Source of the DNA: Bacteroidales bacterium
GTDB taxonomy: Bacteria > Bacteroidota > Bacteroidia > Bacteroidales > F082
Length of the DNA stretch: 64,000 bases
Direction: 5' to 3'
Assembly: GCA_017632935.1 (NCBI GenBank)
Contig: JAGBQJ010000049.1
Coordinates: 186,001-250,000 of the forward strand
The notes beneath the pieces are model-generated. The model had not been told where the DNA came from. It saw only the letters and a list, made by a program, of their open reading frames with translations, and did no database searches. Of this stretch, positions 33,055 through 42,314 are shown in pieces (position 1 is the first letter of the stretch; every line of letters starts with the position of its first letter). A program made the translations under genes and the position numbers.

Positions 33055-33962
33055 ACATGACGATAGACTTGGGTCGCGGTCTGGTGCTGCGCAACCCTGT
33101 GATGACGGCTTCGGGCACCTTCGGCTATGGCGAGGAGTACTCCGATTTTGTGGACTTGGCCCAGCTGGGCGGCATCATCGTGAAAGGCACAACGCTTTAT
33201 CCGCGCGAGGGTAATCCCTATCCACGCATGGCTGAGACCCCTTCGGGGATGCTGAACTGCGTCGGACTGCAAAACAAAGGCGTACAATACTTTATCGATA
33301 CCATTTATCCCCGTATCAAGGATTATGACACCAACGTGCTGCTTAACCTTTCAGGTTCCACTTTGGAAGACTACGTGAAAGGCGCCGAGATGGTGGATGC
33401 CTTGGACAAGATTCCTGCCATCGAGTTGAATGTTTCATGTCCCAACGTGAAGCAAGGTGGCATGGCCTTTGGCGTGACCACCACGGGTATCTCGCAGGTG
33501 GTCTCCGAGGTGCGCAAAGTTTATCATAAGCACCTGATGGTTAAGCTGTCGCCGAATGTGACCAACATCGCCGAGATTGCCATGGCGGCCGAGGCAGCAG
33601 GTGCCGATTCGGTGTCGCTCATCAACACCCTGATGGGCATGGCCATCGATGCGGAGCAGCGCAAGCCGAAACTGTCTGTGATAACAGGCGGCTTGTCAGG
33701 TGCTTGTGTTAAGCCTGTAGCCTTGCGCATGGTGTGGCAGGTGGCCAAGGCGGTGAAGATTCCCGTTGTGGGCTTAGGCGGCATTTCCAATGCTACTGAT
33801 GCTGTTGAGTTCATGCTTGCCGGTGCCTCTGCCGTAGAAATCGGCACGGCCAATTTCATCGATCCGGCTGTCTCAGTGAAAGTGGCTTGGGGAATCAACG
33901 AATACTGCGAACGGCATGGTTTTGCTACGGTCGCTGAATTGATAGGGGCTTTAGAAGTTTAA
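33048..33962 (+). CDS. pyrD: Dihydroorotate dehydrogenase B (NAD+), catalytic subunit
   Basis: A 304-residue FMN TIM-barrel enzyme that oxidises dihydroorotate to orotate in pyrimidine synthesis. [13 protein letters not shown] and [10 protein letters not shown] are conserved, and the catalytic base is the Cys of [13 protein letters not shown], the class 1B marker; VPVVGLGGI-type wording ([15 protein letters not shown]) closes the phosphate site. It is coupled to pyrK. Its stop overlaps the converging murB stop. Confidence 0.96.
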   Translation: MVNMTIDLGRGLVLRNPVMTASGTFGYGEEYSDFVDLAQLGGIIVKGTTLYPREGNPYPRMAETPSGMLNCVGLQNKGVQYFIDTIYPRIKDYDTNVLLNLSGSTLEDYVKGAEMVDALDKIPAIELNVSCPNVKQGGMAFGVTTTGISQVVSEVRKVYHKHLMVKLSPNVTNIAEIAMAAEAAGADSVSLINTLMGMAIDAEQRKPKLSVITGGLSGACVKPVALRMVWQVAKAVKIPVVGLGGISNATDAVEFMLAGASAVEIGTANFIDPAVSVKVAWGINEYCERHGFATVAELIGALEV

Positions 33963-34972
33963 ACAAAACACACCTCAGGATTAATTTTAATCCCAAACTT
34001 TTCCTCCACTGAATTCTGAATTCTTTTGGCAAGTTCCACGATGTCCTCGCCTTTGCCGCCACCGTAGTGCACCAGGACGAGCGCCTGCTTGTCGTACACG
34101 CCCACATGATCGTTGTGCCAGCCTTTCCAGCCAGCTTGCTCGATGAGCCAGCCCGCTGGAACTTTTACCTTGCCATTGGGCTCGTCATAATGAGGAATGT
34201 CGGGGTAATCCTTTTGCAAAGCCTCAAATTGTGCTCTTTCAATGACGGGATTCTTGAAGAAACTGCCGGCACTGCCCAACTGCTTCACATCGGGCAATTT
34301 GGCGTCACGGATGGCACAGATGGCGTCGTGTAGCTGCTGCAAAGTCGGGTTGTCGATGCCGTTTTGCTCCAGATAGGTCTTGATGTTGCCATATTCGAGG
34401 TGGAGCGACGTATTTTTCTTCAGCAGGAAATCCACCGAAGTGATGACATATTGGCCTTTCAACTCGCCTTTGAAGATGCTTTCGCGGTAGCCGAAACGAC
34501 ACTCCTTCTTTGTGAAAACCTTAGTTTCACCAGAGGCTATATTCATCGCTTCACATTGCAGGAAGCAGTCCTTCAGTTCCATGCCGTAGGCACCGATGTT
34601 CTGCACTGGCGCGGCACCAACCTTACCTGGAATATGGGCAAGGTTTTCCATGCCATGCCAACCCTTTCCGACACAAAAACGTACAAATCTGGGCCAATCC
34701 TCGCCAGCTTGGGAGCGGACGATGATTTCGTTTTCGTCTTCCCGAAGGATTTCGATACCTTTCGTGTTGATGTAAACCACGAGACCGTCAAATACCTCGT
34801 CTTGGAAAAGGATGTTGTTTCCTCCACTGAGAATCAAGGTTTTGCGATTCTGCAATTCGCCGCTTTTGATGAGTGCTTGCAGGTCGCCGATCGCGTTGAT
34901 TTCAACGAAATATCGGGCAGTGGCGTCGAAGCCGAAGCTGTTGTAGGGTTTGAGATTGACGTTGGTTTTCAT
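33959..34972 (-). CDS. murB: UDP-N-acetylmuramate dehydrogenase
   Basis: A 337-residue FAD enzyme that reduces enolpyruvyl-UDP-GlcNAc in peptidoglycan synthesis. It is the long (type I, E. coli-like) form: [13 protein letters not shown] binds [12 protein letters not shown] follows, the catalytic Ser is in [12 protein letters not shown], and the C-terminal Glu in INPEVCFV. The ATG at 34972 gives the typical start [16 protein letters not shown]; the frame upstream has no family similarity. It converges with pyrD, sharing overlapping stop codons. Confidence 0.96.
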   Translation of the reverse strand: MKTNVNLKPYNSFGFDATARYFVEINAIGDLQALIKSGELQNRKTLILSGGNNILFQDEVFDGLVVYINTKGIEILREDENEIIVRSQAGEDWPRFVRFCVGKGWHGMENLAHIPGKVGAAPVQNIGAYGMELKDCFLQCEAMNIASGETKVFTKKECRFGYRESIFKGELKGQYVITSVDFLLKKNTSLHLEYGNIKTYLEQNGIDNPTLQQLHDAICAIRDAKLPDVKQLGSAGSFFKNPVIERAQFEALQKDYPDIPHYDEPNGKVKVPAGWLIEQAGWKGWHNDHVGVYDKQALVLVHYGGGKGEDIVELAKRIQNSVEEKFGIKINPEVCFV

Positions 34973-35068
34973 GGGTGCAAAAATAATGATATTTCTGTGT
35001 TGTTTTGCAATTAAAGACTTAATTAGGACATTTATGGAATAGAATAGATTGCCAATTGATATTTTTTG

Positions 35069-35076
35069 TATTTTTG
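35069..35076 (+). promoter_or_regulatory. -7 element upstream of the 35131 lipoprotein
   Basis: TATTTTTG in an AT-rich gap, 54 bases before the start codon. Confidence 0.55.
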
Positions 35077-35130
35077 CCATAATATTACAATATTTTGAGG
35101 ATAATAATTAATTTGAATAATCAATAAATT

Positions 35131-36123
35131 ATGCAGAAACTACCAAAACTCATTGCAATCCTAATGCTAATCGTGGCGGTAAGTGCCATGGGGTGCAAGA
35201 AAACCCAAAAAACAGCTTACGACAAACCTGTTGTAGAAACTTCGCCAGTACATGAAATAACGGGCACTTCCGCATTGGGTGGCGGTGTTGTTGTCTCGGC
35301 TTCTGGTGGTGAAATCATTGAACGCGGCGTGTGTTGGGGATTGCAAAGCAACCCTACCATTGACGGCAACCATGCGAAAGAAGGCACTGGCATGGGCTCA
35401 TTTACTCGTGGAATGTCAGGACTCGAACAGACCACAACCTATCATGTGCGAGCATACGCCACCAATAGCTTAGGTACTGGCTATGGATCCGATGTTACAT
35501 TTACCACGACTTTGGAGCATGGGTATGTTGATTTTAATTTACCTGATGGCGTCCTTTGGGCTACCTATAATTTGGGATCAAATGCTCCGGAAGAGGAAGG
35601 AGAGCTTTTTTCATGGGGGGAAACAGAAACCAAAGATTATTTTGGCGGATTTTGGGATGGTTGGGATTACTATAAATATGCTTGTGGTCAGTTTGTTGTT
35701 AGCAAGTACACCAGTAATGAAGAATTTAATTGTTCTGGAATTGTTGATGGTTTATACACATTGGAGCCATGTGATGATGCAGCTACGGTTAACTGGGGCA
35801 AGGGATGGCGTATGCCAACATATAGGGAATGGAGAAATTTGTATAACGGCACTATTCAATCATGGACAACACAAAATGGTGTTCTAGGAATGCTCTTTAC
35901 AGCATGCGGTGATAGCCTTTTCCTTCCAGCGACTACTTTAAACATTTATGATAGTACCTATAGATGTGGCTATTGGTCAAGTTCGCTTCACATTAGTCAA
36001 CATTGGGGAGCTGAGATTTTTTATGAAGGGAAAGATGATCCATGGTCTTTGATGAGTTGGAGTGATCGCTATGTGGGTTTGCCAATTCGTCCAGTACGTT
36101 CTGAAAGAAAAGGGCATTATTGA
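35131..36123 (+). CDS. FISUMP lipoprotein with fibronectin-III-like domain (1)
   Basis: A 330-residue lipoprotein. Lipobox SAMGC (Cys22). Residues about 35-130 form a fibronectin-III-like module (IIERGVCWGLQSNPT; TTTYHVRAYATNS). Residues about 135-330 form the FISUMP domain (WATYNLGSNAPEEEG, FSWGETE, DDAATVNWGKGWRMPTYREW, YWSSSL, PIRPVRS). It is likely exposed on the outer surface. It is the first of two similar tandem lipoprotein genes, with 42 bases between them, and two glycosyltransferase genes follow. Confidence 0.85.
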   Translation: MQKLPKLIAILMLIVAVSAMGCKKTQKTAYDKPVVETSPVHEITGTSALGGGVVVSASGGEIIERGVCWGLQSNPTIDGNHAKEGTGMGSFTRGMSGLEQTTTYHVRAYATNSLGTGYGSDVTFTTTLEHGYVDFNLPDGVLWATYNLGSNAPEEEGELFSWGETETKDYFGGFWDGWDYYKYACGQFVVSKYTSNEEFNCSGIVDGLYTLEPCDDAATVNWGKGWRMPTYREWRNLYNGTIQSWTTQNGVLGMLFTACGDSLFLPATTLNIYDSTYRCGYWSSSLHISQHWGAEIFYEGKDDPWSLMSWSDRYVGLPIRPVRSERKGHY

Positions 36124-36165
36124 TATTTTTAATGAGAAAATTCGAAATCAAATTATTCAAAAACT

Positions 36166-37131
36166 ATGAAACGTTTGATAAAGGCATTATTTGCCGTGAT
36201 AATAACGGCGATGGTTATGAGCCATGTTGGATGCAATAAAAAAACAGAACCAGCTGAGATTATCGTGAATACCTTACAGATACAAGACATAACAAATCGT
36301 TCTGCTGTTGGTGGTGGCACGGTAAAGGTTCAAGTAATAGAATGTGGCATATGTTGGGGACAAGAGCCTAATCCATCTATTATAGATGAGCATATTGTTG
36401 CTGAAACAACTTATGGTGACTTTTCCTGTAATATTACAAGTCTCACTCCTAATACCAACTACCATACAAGGGCATACGCCATTACTAATGAGGGCGTAGA
36501 ATATGGCTCGGATGTTGCTTTTACAACCCTTTTGTCCCCCGAATATGTGGATCTAGGTTTGCCGAGTGGATCATTATGGGCTACCTGTAATATTGGAGCA
36601 GAAACGCCCGAAGATTACGGTTATTATTTTTGTTGGGCTTCACTTAGCCCGAAAGGAATACTGAGATATATTATGATGGAGAATGCTGTAAAATATCTCA
36701 CCAAGTATTGTAATAATCCAAGTTATGGATATGAGGGGTATTCTGATGATTTGACGGTTATTCAGCCGTCTGATGATGCTGCGAATATTTATTATGGCTG
36801 TGGTTGGCATATTCCAACCTATGAAGAATGGCAAGAATTGGTTGAGTCTTGTACGTTTTCATTTGTCATACAAGAAGATGTGTCGGGAGTTCGGTTCAGT
36901 GCGCCTAATGGAAATAGCATTTTTTTGCCTGCTGCAGGTAGATTTGATTTTGGTGTTATTGATGATGTAAAAATTGGCTATTATTGGTCGAGTTTGTTAT
37001 ATGAGGATTATCCATTCTATGCTTGGGGCTATACATGGAATTCTTTGGATGGATTGTATGGGTTACAAGGGATAGACCGTTATATTGGGGGCGGGTCTGT
37101 TCGTCCAGTACACTCAGCAATACGGGATTGA
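36166..37131 (+). CDS. FISUMP lipoprotein with fibronectin-III-like domain (2)
   Basis: A 321-residue tandem paralogue of the preceding gene. Lipobox SHVGC (Cys23). A shorter fibronectin-III-like module follows (CGICWGQEPNPS; NTNYHTRAYAITNEG), then the FISUMP domain with YVDLGLPSGSLWATCNIGAE, PEDYGYYFCWA in place of the usual FAWGE, QPSDDAANIYYGCGWHIPTYEEW, and SVRPVHS. The base composition is more AT-rich than in the glycosyltransferase gene that follows. The pair probably arose by tandem duplication. Confidence 0.85.
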   Translation: MKRLIKALFAVIITAMVMSHVGCNKKTEPAEIIVNTLQIQDITNRSAVGGGTVKVQVIECGICWGQEPNPSIIDEHIVAETTYGDFSCNITSLTPNTNYHTRAYAITNEGVEYGSDVAFTTLLSPEYVDLGLPSGSLWATCNIGAETPEDYGYYFCWASLSPKGILRYIMMENAVKYLTKYCNNPSYGYEGYSDDLTVIQPSDDAANIYYGCGWHIPTYEEWQELVESCTFSFVIQEDVSGVRFSAPNGNSIFLPAAGRFDFGVIDDVKIGYYWSSLLYEDYPFYAWGYTWNSLDGLYGLQGIDRYIGGGSVRPVHSAIRD

Positions 37132-37155
37132 GTTGAGAATCGCATTTTCGCCCTG

Positions 37156-38271
37156 ATGAAACGCGCCATCGTATCGGTGATTAACGACTTGGTCACAGAC
37201 CAGCGGGTCAACAAGTCGTGTCTGGCCTTGCAAAAAGCTGGTTACGAGGTGCTTTTGGTGGGACGGAAACAACGCAAGAGTCCGCCGATGGACGAACGTC
37301 TCTACGATTCTCACCGCATGAAACTGCTTTTCGAGAAAGGGCCGCTATTTTATGCCGAATACAACATACGCCTGTTTTTCTTCCTGCTGTTTCATCGCGC
37401 ACAGCTGCTTTTGTCCAACGATTTGGATACCATTCTGCCCAATTACTTCATCTCGCGGCTGAAAGGTATCAAGATGGTTTTTGATAGCCATGAATACTTC
37501 ACAGAAACGCCAGAGCTAGTTCACCGTCCCAAGGTGCAACGTGTGTGGAAACACATTGAGGGCTTCGTGGTGCCCAAATTGGATGAGATGATCACGGTCT
37601 GCGACAGCATCGCCGACCTGTTCCGCGAGAAATATGGCGTCAAGGTGCATGTCATTCGCAATATCCCGCCGCGCAAGGCCATGCCACCGAAAGGCGACAA
37701 GGAAGCGCTAAGTCTGCCCACCGACAAACACCTCTTAATATTGCAAGGCTCGGGCATCAACATTCAACGCGGCGCCGAGGAACTAGTGCAGGCCATGTCG
37801 CTCTTGGACGACTGCTTCCTGATGATTATCGGCGGCGGCGATGTGTTGCCTGTTTTAAAGCAAATGGTTGAGGACTTGAAGATCACTGACCGCGTTCGTT
37901 TTTTTCCGAGGATGCCTTACCAGCAGATGATGGCCTACACGCAACTTGCCGAGTTGGGCTTCTGCCTCGACAAGGACACCAACCTCAACTATCGTTTCAG
38001 TCTTCCCAACAAACTCTTCGACTTTATCCAAGCCGGTGTACCGATTGTGGCTTCGCATCTAACTGAGATCGAGAAGATTATCCGACAATATGACCTTGGC
38101 TTGTTCATCGAAAACCATGAGCCTGCCACCATTGCAGCCACAATTCGGGAGGCCTTGTCGGACGAGGCGAGAAGGGAACAATGGCAACAAAACCTAGCCC
38201 TTGCGGCACAGGAATTGTGTTGGGAGAACGAGGAACAGAAACTGCTTGAAATCTACAGACATTATGAATGA
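37156..38271 (+). CDS. GT-B glycosyltransferase (family 4-like)
   Basis: A 371-residue glycosyltransferase. The start AIVSVINDLVTDQRVNKSC and KGIKMVFDSHEYFTETPEL belong to the acceptor domain; ILQGSGINIQRGAEELVQAM, FCLDKDTNLNYRFSLPNKLF and GVPIVASHLTEIEKII belong to the donor domain. It is coupled to the next gene by an 8-base overlap. The pair may build one linkage each of a surface glycan; specificity is unknown. Confidence 0.87.
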   Translation: MKRAIVSVINDLVTDQRVNKSCLALQKAGYEVLLVGRKQRKSPPMDERLYDSHRMKLLFEKGPLFYAEYNIRLFFFLLFHRAQLLLSNDLDTILPNYFISRLKGIKMVFDSHEYFTETPELVHRPKVQRVWKHIEGFVVPKLDEMITVCDSIADLFREKYGVKVHVIRNIPPRKAMPPKGDKEALSLPTDKHLLILQGSGINIQRGAEELVQAMSLLDDCFLMIIGGGDVLPVLKQMVEDLKITDRVRFFPRMPYQQMMAYTQLAELGFCLDKDTNLNYRFSLPNKLFDFIQAGVPIVASHLTEIEKIIRQYDLGLFIENHEPATIAATIREALSDEARREQWQQNLALAAQELCWENEEQKLLEIYRHYE

Positions 38272-39388
38272 CACGGATTATCACCTACATATAATAGCCT
38301 TTGACGTGCCTTATCCTGCCAACTACGGCGGGGTCATTGATGTGTTTTACCGCGTGAAAGCCCTTTCCGAGGTGGGTGTCAAGGTGCATCTGCATTGCTT
38401 TGAGTACGGTCGCGGCGAGCAGGAAATCTTGAAGCGCTGCCACGAGGTGAAATATTATAAACGCGACACTTCGTTTTCTAAGCAGCTGAGCCTCATGCCT
38501 TTTATCGTGAATTCACGCCGCTCCGAGGCACTGGTGCAGGACTTACTGAAGGACGACTATCCCATCCTATGCGAGGGATTGCACACCACAGCAGTCCTTC
38601 TTGATAAACGTCTGAAAAACAGAAAGATCTATGTCAGGGCTCACAATGTGGAACACGATTATTATAATGGCTTGGGTGATACTGAAAGGTGTGGTTGGAA
38701 GCGGCTGTTCTATCATGCCGAGGCATGGAAGCTAAGACGTTACGAGCCCGTTCTGAAAAAGGCTGTAGGTATCTTTGCCATTTCGCAGCACGATGCGGAT
38801 TATTTCGAGAAGCATTATCAAAACGTGAGCCTTGTCCCGGGATTCAACGCCGCCGACTCGGTGTGCTCGGAGACAGGTAGGGGAGAATATGTCTTGTATC
38901 ACGGCAATCTCTCCGTCCGTGAAAATGAAGATGCTGCTAAGTGGCTGATAGAGAATGTCTTTTCTGAATTGGATCTGCATTGCATCGTTTCGGGTTTGAA
39001 TCCTTCCGATAAGTTGATGAAACTGGCTGAAAAGTACGCTAATGTGACCTTGGTGGCCAATCCCGACGATGCTGAGATGATCGACCTCTTGCGACAGGCG
39101 CAGGTGAACATTTTAGTTACTAACCAGCCTACTGGATTGAAACTGAAGCTGTTGAATGCACTTTACAACGGACGTTTCTGTCTCGTCAACTCTGACATGG
39201 TGAAAGGCACGTCTTTGGAAAGTCTCTGCGTGGTGGTCGACGAGCCAGAGCAGATGATTGCCGAAATCAAGCGTTTGATGGAGGAAGATTTCACCGATGA
39301 CGACATCGACGAGCGCGACGCCCAGATGCGGCAACTCTATGACAACGAATCCAATGCGCAAAAAATCTTGAAAACGATTTTTTGCTGA
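38264..39388 (+). CDS. Glycosyltransferase (GT-B fold, family 1/4-like)
   Basis: A 374-residue protein starting HLHIIAFDVPYPANYGGVID, with KIYVRAHNVEHDYY, YVLYHGNLSVRENEDAAKWL and a degenerate C-terminal donor region (LLNALYNGRFCLVNSDMVKG). The ATG at 38264 overlaps the previous gene by 8 bases; longer upstream starts would lie within that gene. It ends immediately beside the converging ftsE gene with no gap, and no terminator is visible between them. Confidence 0.83.
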   Translation: MNDTDYHLHIIAFDVPYPANYGGVIDVFYRVKALSEVGVKVHLHCFEYGRGEQEILKRCHEVKYYKRDTSFSKQLSLMPFIVNSRRSEALVQDLLKDDYPILCEGLHTTAVLLDKRLKNRKIYVRAHNVEHDYYNGLGDTERCGWKRLFYHAEAWKLRRYEPVLKKAVGIFAISQHDADYFEKHYQNVSLVPGFNAADSVCSETGRGEYVLYHGNLSVRENEDAAKWLIENVFSELDLHCIVSGLNPSDKLMKLAEKYANVTLVANPDDAEMIDLLRQAQVNILVTNQPTGLKLKLLNALYNGRFCLVNSDMVKGTSLESLCVVVDEPEQMIAEIKRLMEEDFTDDDIDERDAQMRQLYDNESNAQKILKTIFC

Positions 39389-40066
39389 TTACTCCATCTC
39401 AGAACACACCACCGTCCCATTCTTACAATTGGCGATTCGGGAAGGATACTTCTGCATGAGCGTGTAGTTGTGCGTAGCCATCAGCACAGCGGTGCCGCTC
39501 TCGCTGATGCTGCGTAGGAGTTTCATCACTTCGAGGGTGGTGTCGGGGTCGAGGTTGCCTGTGGGCTCGTCGGCGAGGATGACATCAGGCGCGTTGAGCA
39601 GGGCGCGGGCAATGGCGACACTTTGTTGCTCGCCGCCTGACATTTGGTGCGGCATGCTCTTGCGCTTGTCGGCCAGCCCTACCATAGCCAGCACTTCATC
39701 GATGCGTTTGGAGATTTCTACGGGGTCGGTCCAGCCCGTGGCGCCCAGCACAAACGAGAGGTTCTTCTCCACCGTGCGGTCGGAGAGGAGTTGAAAATCC
39801 TGGAAGACGATACCGATTTTGCGACGCAGGTAGGGGATGTCCTTCCTTTTGAGTTGAGTGAGGTCGTAGCCAGCCACACGGAAGATGCCGTCGCGAGCGG
39901 GTAGCTCACCGTATAGAGTCTTTAACAATGAGGATTTTCCACTTCCCGTGCGGCCGATGAGATAGATAAACTCGCCTTTGTTGAGCGTCAGGTTGACGTT
40001 GGAAAGGACAAGGTTCTCCTGCTGGAAGATGGAGGCGTTTTTGATTTCTATGATAGGTGCTGACAT
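39389..40066 (-). CDS. ftsE: Cell division ATP-binding protein FtsE
   Basis: A 225-residue ABC ATPase. Walker A is GRTGSGKS (38-45), the signature MSGGEQQSVAIARALLN, Walker B VILADEPTGNLDP, and the H-loop THNY. QDFQLLSDRTVEKN is the FtsE-type Q-loop. FtsE works with FtsX to activate peptidoglycan hydrolases in division; in Bacteroidetes ftsX is often elsewhere, and it is not in this window. The ATG at 40066 is preferred to a TTG four codons upstream. Other ABC exporter ATPases of the LolD type are similar, so the name is probable rather than proven. Confidence 0.85.
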   Translation of the reverse strand: MSAPIIEIKNASIFQQENLVLSNVNLTLNKGEFIYLIGRTGSGKSSLLKTLYGELPARDGIFRVAGYDLTQLKRKDIPYLRRKIGIVFQDFQLLSDRTVEKNLSFVLGATGWTDPVEISKRIDEVLAMVGLADKRKSMPHQMSGGEQQSVAIARALLNAPDVILADEPTGNLDPDTTLEVMKLLRSISESGTAVLMATHNYTLMQKYPSRIANCKNGTVVCSEME

Positions 40067-40070
40067 ATTC

Positions 40071-40094
40071 AAATTCAAAATTTAAGATTCAAAA
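40071..40094. repeat. 24-bp repeat upstream of ftsE
   Basis: A 24-base word beginning AAATTCAAAATTTAAG and ending GATTCAAAA is present identically at 48914-48937, ahead of htpG. In both places it lies just 5' of a minus-strand start codon (4 and 15 bases). Confidence 0.8.
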
Positions 40095-40122
40095 CTATTC
40101 GACAGCCACACTGTGACAGCCC

Positions 40123-40172
40123 TACAACTGCTAACTGGTAACTGCAAACTCCTAACTGACAACTACCAACTG
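40123..40172. repeat. Degenerate CTAACTG-word tract
   Basis: A run of variants of (C)AACTGNTAACTG fills the 3' flank and the last codons of the TPM gene. It is low-complexity DNA of unknown role. Confidence 0.55.
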
Positions 40173-40924
40173 CCACTCGCTCCGCCGCCACCGAAGCCGC
40201 CGCCGCCGAAGCCGCTAAAGCCACCTCCGCTGCTGCCCCCGAAACCGCCTCCACCAAAGCCTCCGCCTACCCAAGAAGTCCTGGATCCTCTTCCGGAATA
40301 GCTTGACGAGCTGCCTTTGTTGCCCCAGATGACAATCAAGATGATGATGATAATGAGAATGATCCACCAGACGGGACTTATGTCCTCATCGTTATATTTG
40401 TCTTGGGTGAACTTGCCCGAACAGAGGCCCATGATGACGTTGACGGCGTTGTCGATGCCCGTGTAATAATCATTGTCCTTGAAAGATGGAATTATTTCTT
40501 TCTCGATAATGCGCTTGGCCGTGAAGTCGGTGATATATTCCTCAATACCGTAACCGGTCTGGATGGTCACTTGGCCTTTCTCGCTTCCTTTCTTGGGCTT
40601 TACCAAGATGACCACACCGTTTCCCTTGTCTTTTTGCCCTACGCCCCAGCTGTGGCCGATTTCCGTTGCATATTGCTCGATGTCGTAGCCTTGCAGGTCG
40701 TCGACGAGCATGACCAGAATCTGGGTGGAAGTACTGTCGTTGTAAGCCACAAGTTTGTGCTCCAACGAATTGATCTGTGTTGAGCTCAAAGTACCGGTGT
40801 AGTCGTTCACGAGGCGTGGCGGATAGGATGGACTCGGCAACTGGGCCTTCAGCGATGTGCCGAAGGTGAACAAAACGAACAGCAAACAGATTAGAGTAAT
40901 CTTATGTCTTTTAATTGTTTCCAT
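40163..40924 (-). CDS. TPM-domain (YgcG family) exported protein with Gly-rich tail
   Basis: A 253-residue protein: signal peptide (FVLFTFGTSLKAQ), a TPM domain over about residues 30-165 (VNDYTGTLSSTQINSLEHKL; VVILVKPKK; QTGYGIEEYITD), one membrane helix (WWIILIIIIILIVIWG), and a C-terminal tail made almost entirely of Gly, Phe and Ser (GGGFGGGGFGG). This is the classical YgcG layout. It overlaps the next upstream gene, another TPM protein, by 14 bases. A lemA gene usually accompanies such pairs but is not present here. Confidence 0.88.
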   Translation of the reverse strand: METIKRHKITLICLLFVLFTFGTSLKAQLPSPSYPPRLVNDYTGTLSSTQINSLEHKLVAYNDSTSTQILVMLVDDLQGYDIEQYATEIGHSWGVGQKDKGNGVVILVKPKKGSEKGQVTIQTGYGIEEYITDFTAKRIIEKEIIPSFKDNDYYTGIDNAVNVIMGLCSGKFTQDKYNDEDISPVWWIILIIIIILIVIWGNKGSSSSYSGRGSRTSWVGGGFGGGGFGGSSGGGFSGFGGGGFGGGGASGSW

Positions 40925-41354
40925 AGGAGATGTCGTCGGGGATTTCGTTGATGTCGTCGGATTGGTAGGGGAAATAGGTCTTGAGCTTCTCGCCGCAGCG
41001 TTGTATGCCTTGTTCGAGGCCCTCGGCGAAGCAGCCTTCCTTGAAGTGGGATTGCATCAGGTCTTTCACGTCGTTCCAGAAGCTGTCTTCCACCACTTTG
41101 TTGATGCCTTCGTCACCTAGGATGGCGAACTTATGGTCCTTGACGGCCAGATAGATGAGCACGCCGTTGCGTAACTTAGTTTCGTTGAGTTTCAAGTGTT
41201 TGAAGACGACGAGACTGCGCTTTTCCACGTCGCCTCGGCAGCGGTTCTCGATGTGCACTTTGATTTCGCCTGAGGTGTTGAGCTCGGCCTGCTTGATGGC
41301 TTCCACGACGCGGCGGTCTTCCTCGTGGTTCAGTATGGTGATGGCGTTGGACAT
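40911..41354 (-). CDS. TPM-domain protein
   Basis: A 147-residue single TPM domain without a signal peptide or membrane segment: NTSGEIKVHIENRC at the start, RNGVLIYLAVKDHKFAILGD in the core, and FKEGCFAEGLEQGIQRCGE near the end. It is the first gene of the two-gene TPM unit. The domain was described as phosphatase-like in plant thylakoids, but function in bacteria is not settled. Confidence 0.86.
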   Translation of the reverse strand: MSNAITILNHEEDRRVVEAIKQAELNTSGEIKVHIENRCRGDVEKRSLVVFKHLKLNETKLRNGVLIYLAVKDHKFAILGDEGINKVVEDSFWNDVKDLMQSHFKEGCFAEGLEQGIQRCGEKLKTYFPYQSDDINEIPDDISYGNN

Positions 41355-41488
41355 GATGGGTCTGTTTAGAGTGCAAAAATAAGCATTTTCTACAAATTTG
41401 CATTTGTAAGTGTTTTGTCGATCTTTTTTTGTTTCTTTGCAACAGAATACAACAGATGTTGTTTGACATACAACTAAGTTTAGACAAA

Positions 41489-42289
41489 ATGGAAACGATT
41501 AAATGCAAAGCATGTGGTAGCACTGATGTAATAGTCCAAGACGGGTATTATGTATGCCAATATTGCGGGACCAAATCATTGTCTGACTCGCAAGTAACGC
41601 GCAATCCCCAAAAACAGATTCCTGTTCTTCCCAAAAACTATGTTTGTCCGGAAGGAGCCCTTGACGGTTTGTTTTCAGTGGGGCCTAATGAATGGGTGCT
41701 TTTTTCAAAGGGTAATTTGCAAAACCAGGCATCAACAGGCCAGTGGCGGTTTGCCGAACATCAGTATGATATTGTCGGGGAAGCTTCCCAAAGTGGATGG
41801 AGTGATCTTTTTGGTTGGGATGTGAAAGGCAAGCCTGACAGCAGGGACACAGCATGGTATACACCGTCTATTGAACAATGGGGCTATGTGCTGAAAAAGC
41901 GATGTGTTATGTCGGACTTGCGATTTGCAAAGGCACAGGTGGTAGGGGTGAACGGGTTGATATTGGTGCCTGACAGTTGGAATTCGAGCTTTTACACCTT
42001 AAACAAAGCCAACCGAATCGAAGCTGGATATACGGATAATGTCATCAATGGCACCGATTGGGAGACCTATTTGCAAGCTCGGGGAGCAGTGTTTCTGCCT
42101 GCTGCAGGTCGTCGTAATGGAGCACAGGTGTTTCAAGCCGGAAGTCATGGTTATTATTGGTCGTCAACGGGAGGTTCGTTTGGCCGTGCCAATTGCATGC
42201 TCTTCGATGCTTTCAATCTTGATCCAAGCGATGGCAGAGGCCGGTCAAATGGTTATTCTATGAGGCTGGTGTGCCCTGTCAAAAGTTGA
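41489..42289 (+). CDS. Zinc-ribbon protein with FISUMP-like domain
   Basis: A 266-residue protein that starts with a zinc ribbon (CKACGSTDVIV...YVCQYCG, residues 5-26) and has no signal peptide, so it is probably cytosolic. The rest is a divergent FISUMP-like region: WVLFSKGNLQNQ, WRFAEHQYDIVGEA, SDLFGWDVKGKP, FLPAAGRRNGAQ, YYWSSTGGS, and a final SMRLVCPVK. The ATG at 41489 is used; an upstream frame lacks homology. The domain normally follows an export signal, which makes this arrangement odd. Another FISUMP gene follows after 25 bases. Confidence 0.78.
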   Translation: METIKCKACGSTDVIVQDGYYVCQYCGTKSLSDSQVTRNPQKQIPVLPKNYVCPEGALDGLFSVGPNEWVLFSKGNLQNQASTGQWRFAEHQYDIVGEASQSGWSDLFGWDVKGKPDSRDTAWYTPSIEQWGYVLKKRCVMSDLRFAKAQVVGVNGLILVPDSWNSSFYTLNKANRIEAGYTDNVINGTDWETYLQARGAVFLPAAGRRNGAQVFQAGSHGYYWSSTGGSFGRANCMLFDAFNLDPSDGRGRSNGYSMRLVCPVKS

Positions 42290-42314
42290 AGCGTTTTGAA
42301 AAACCTTGATTGTA

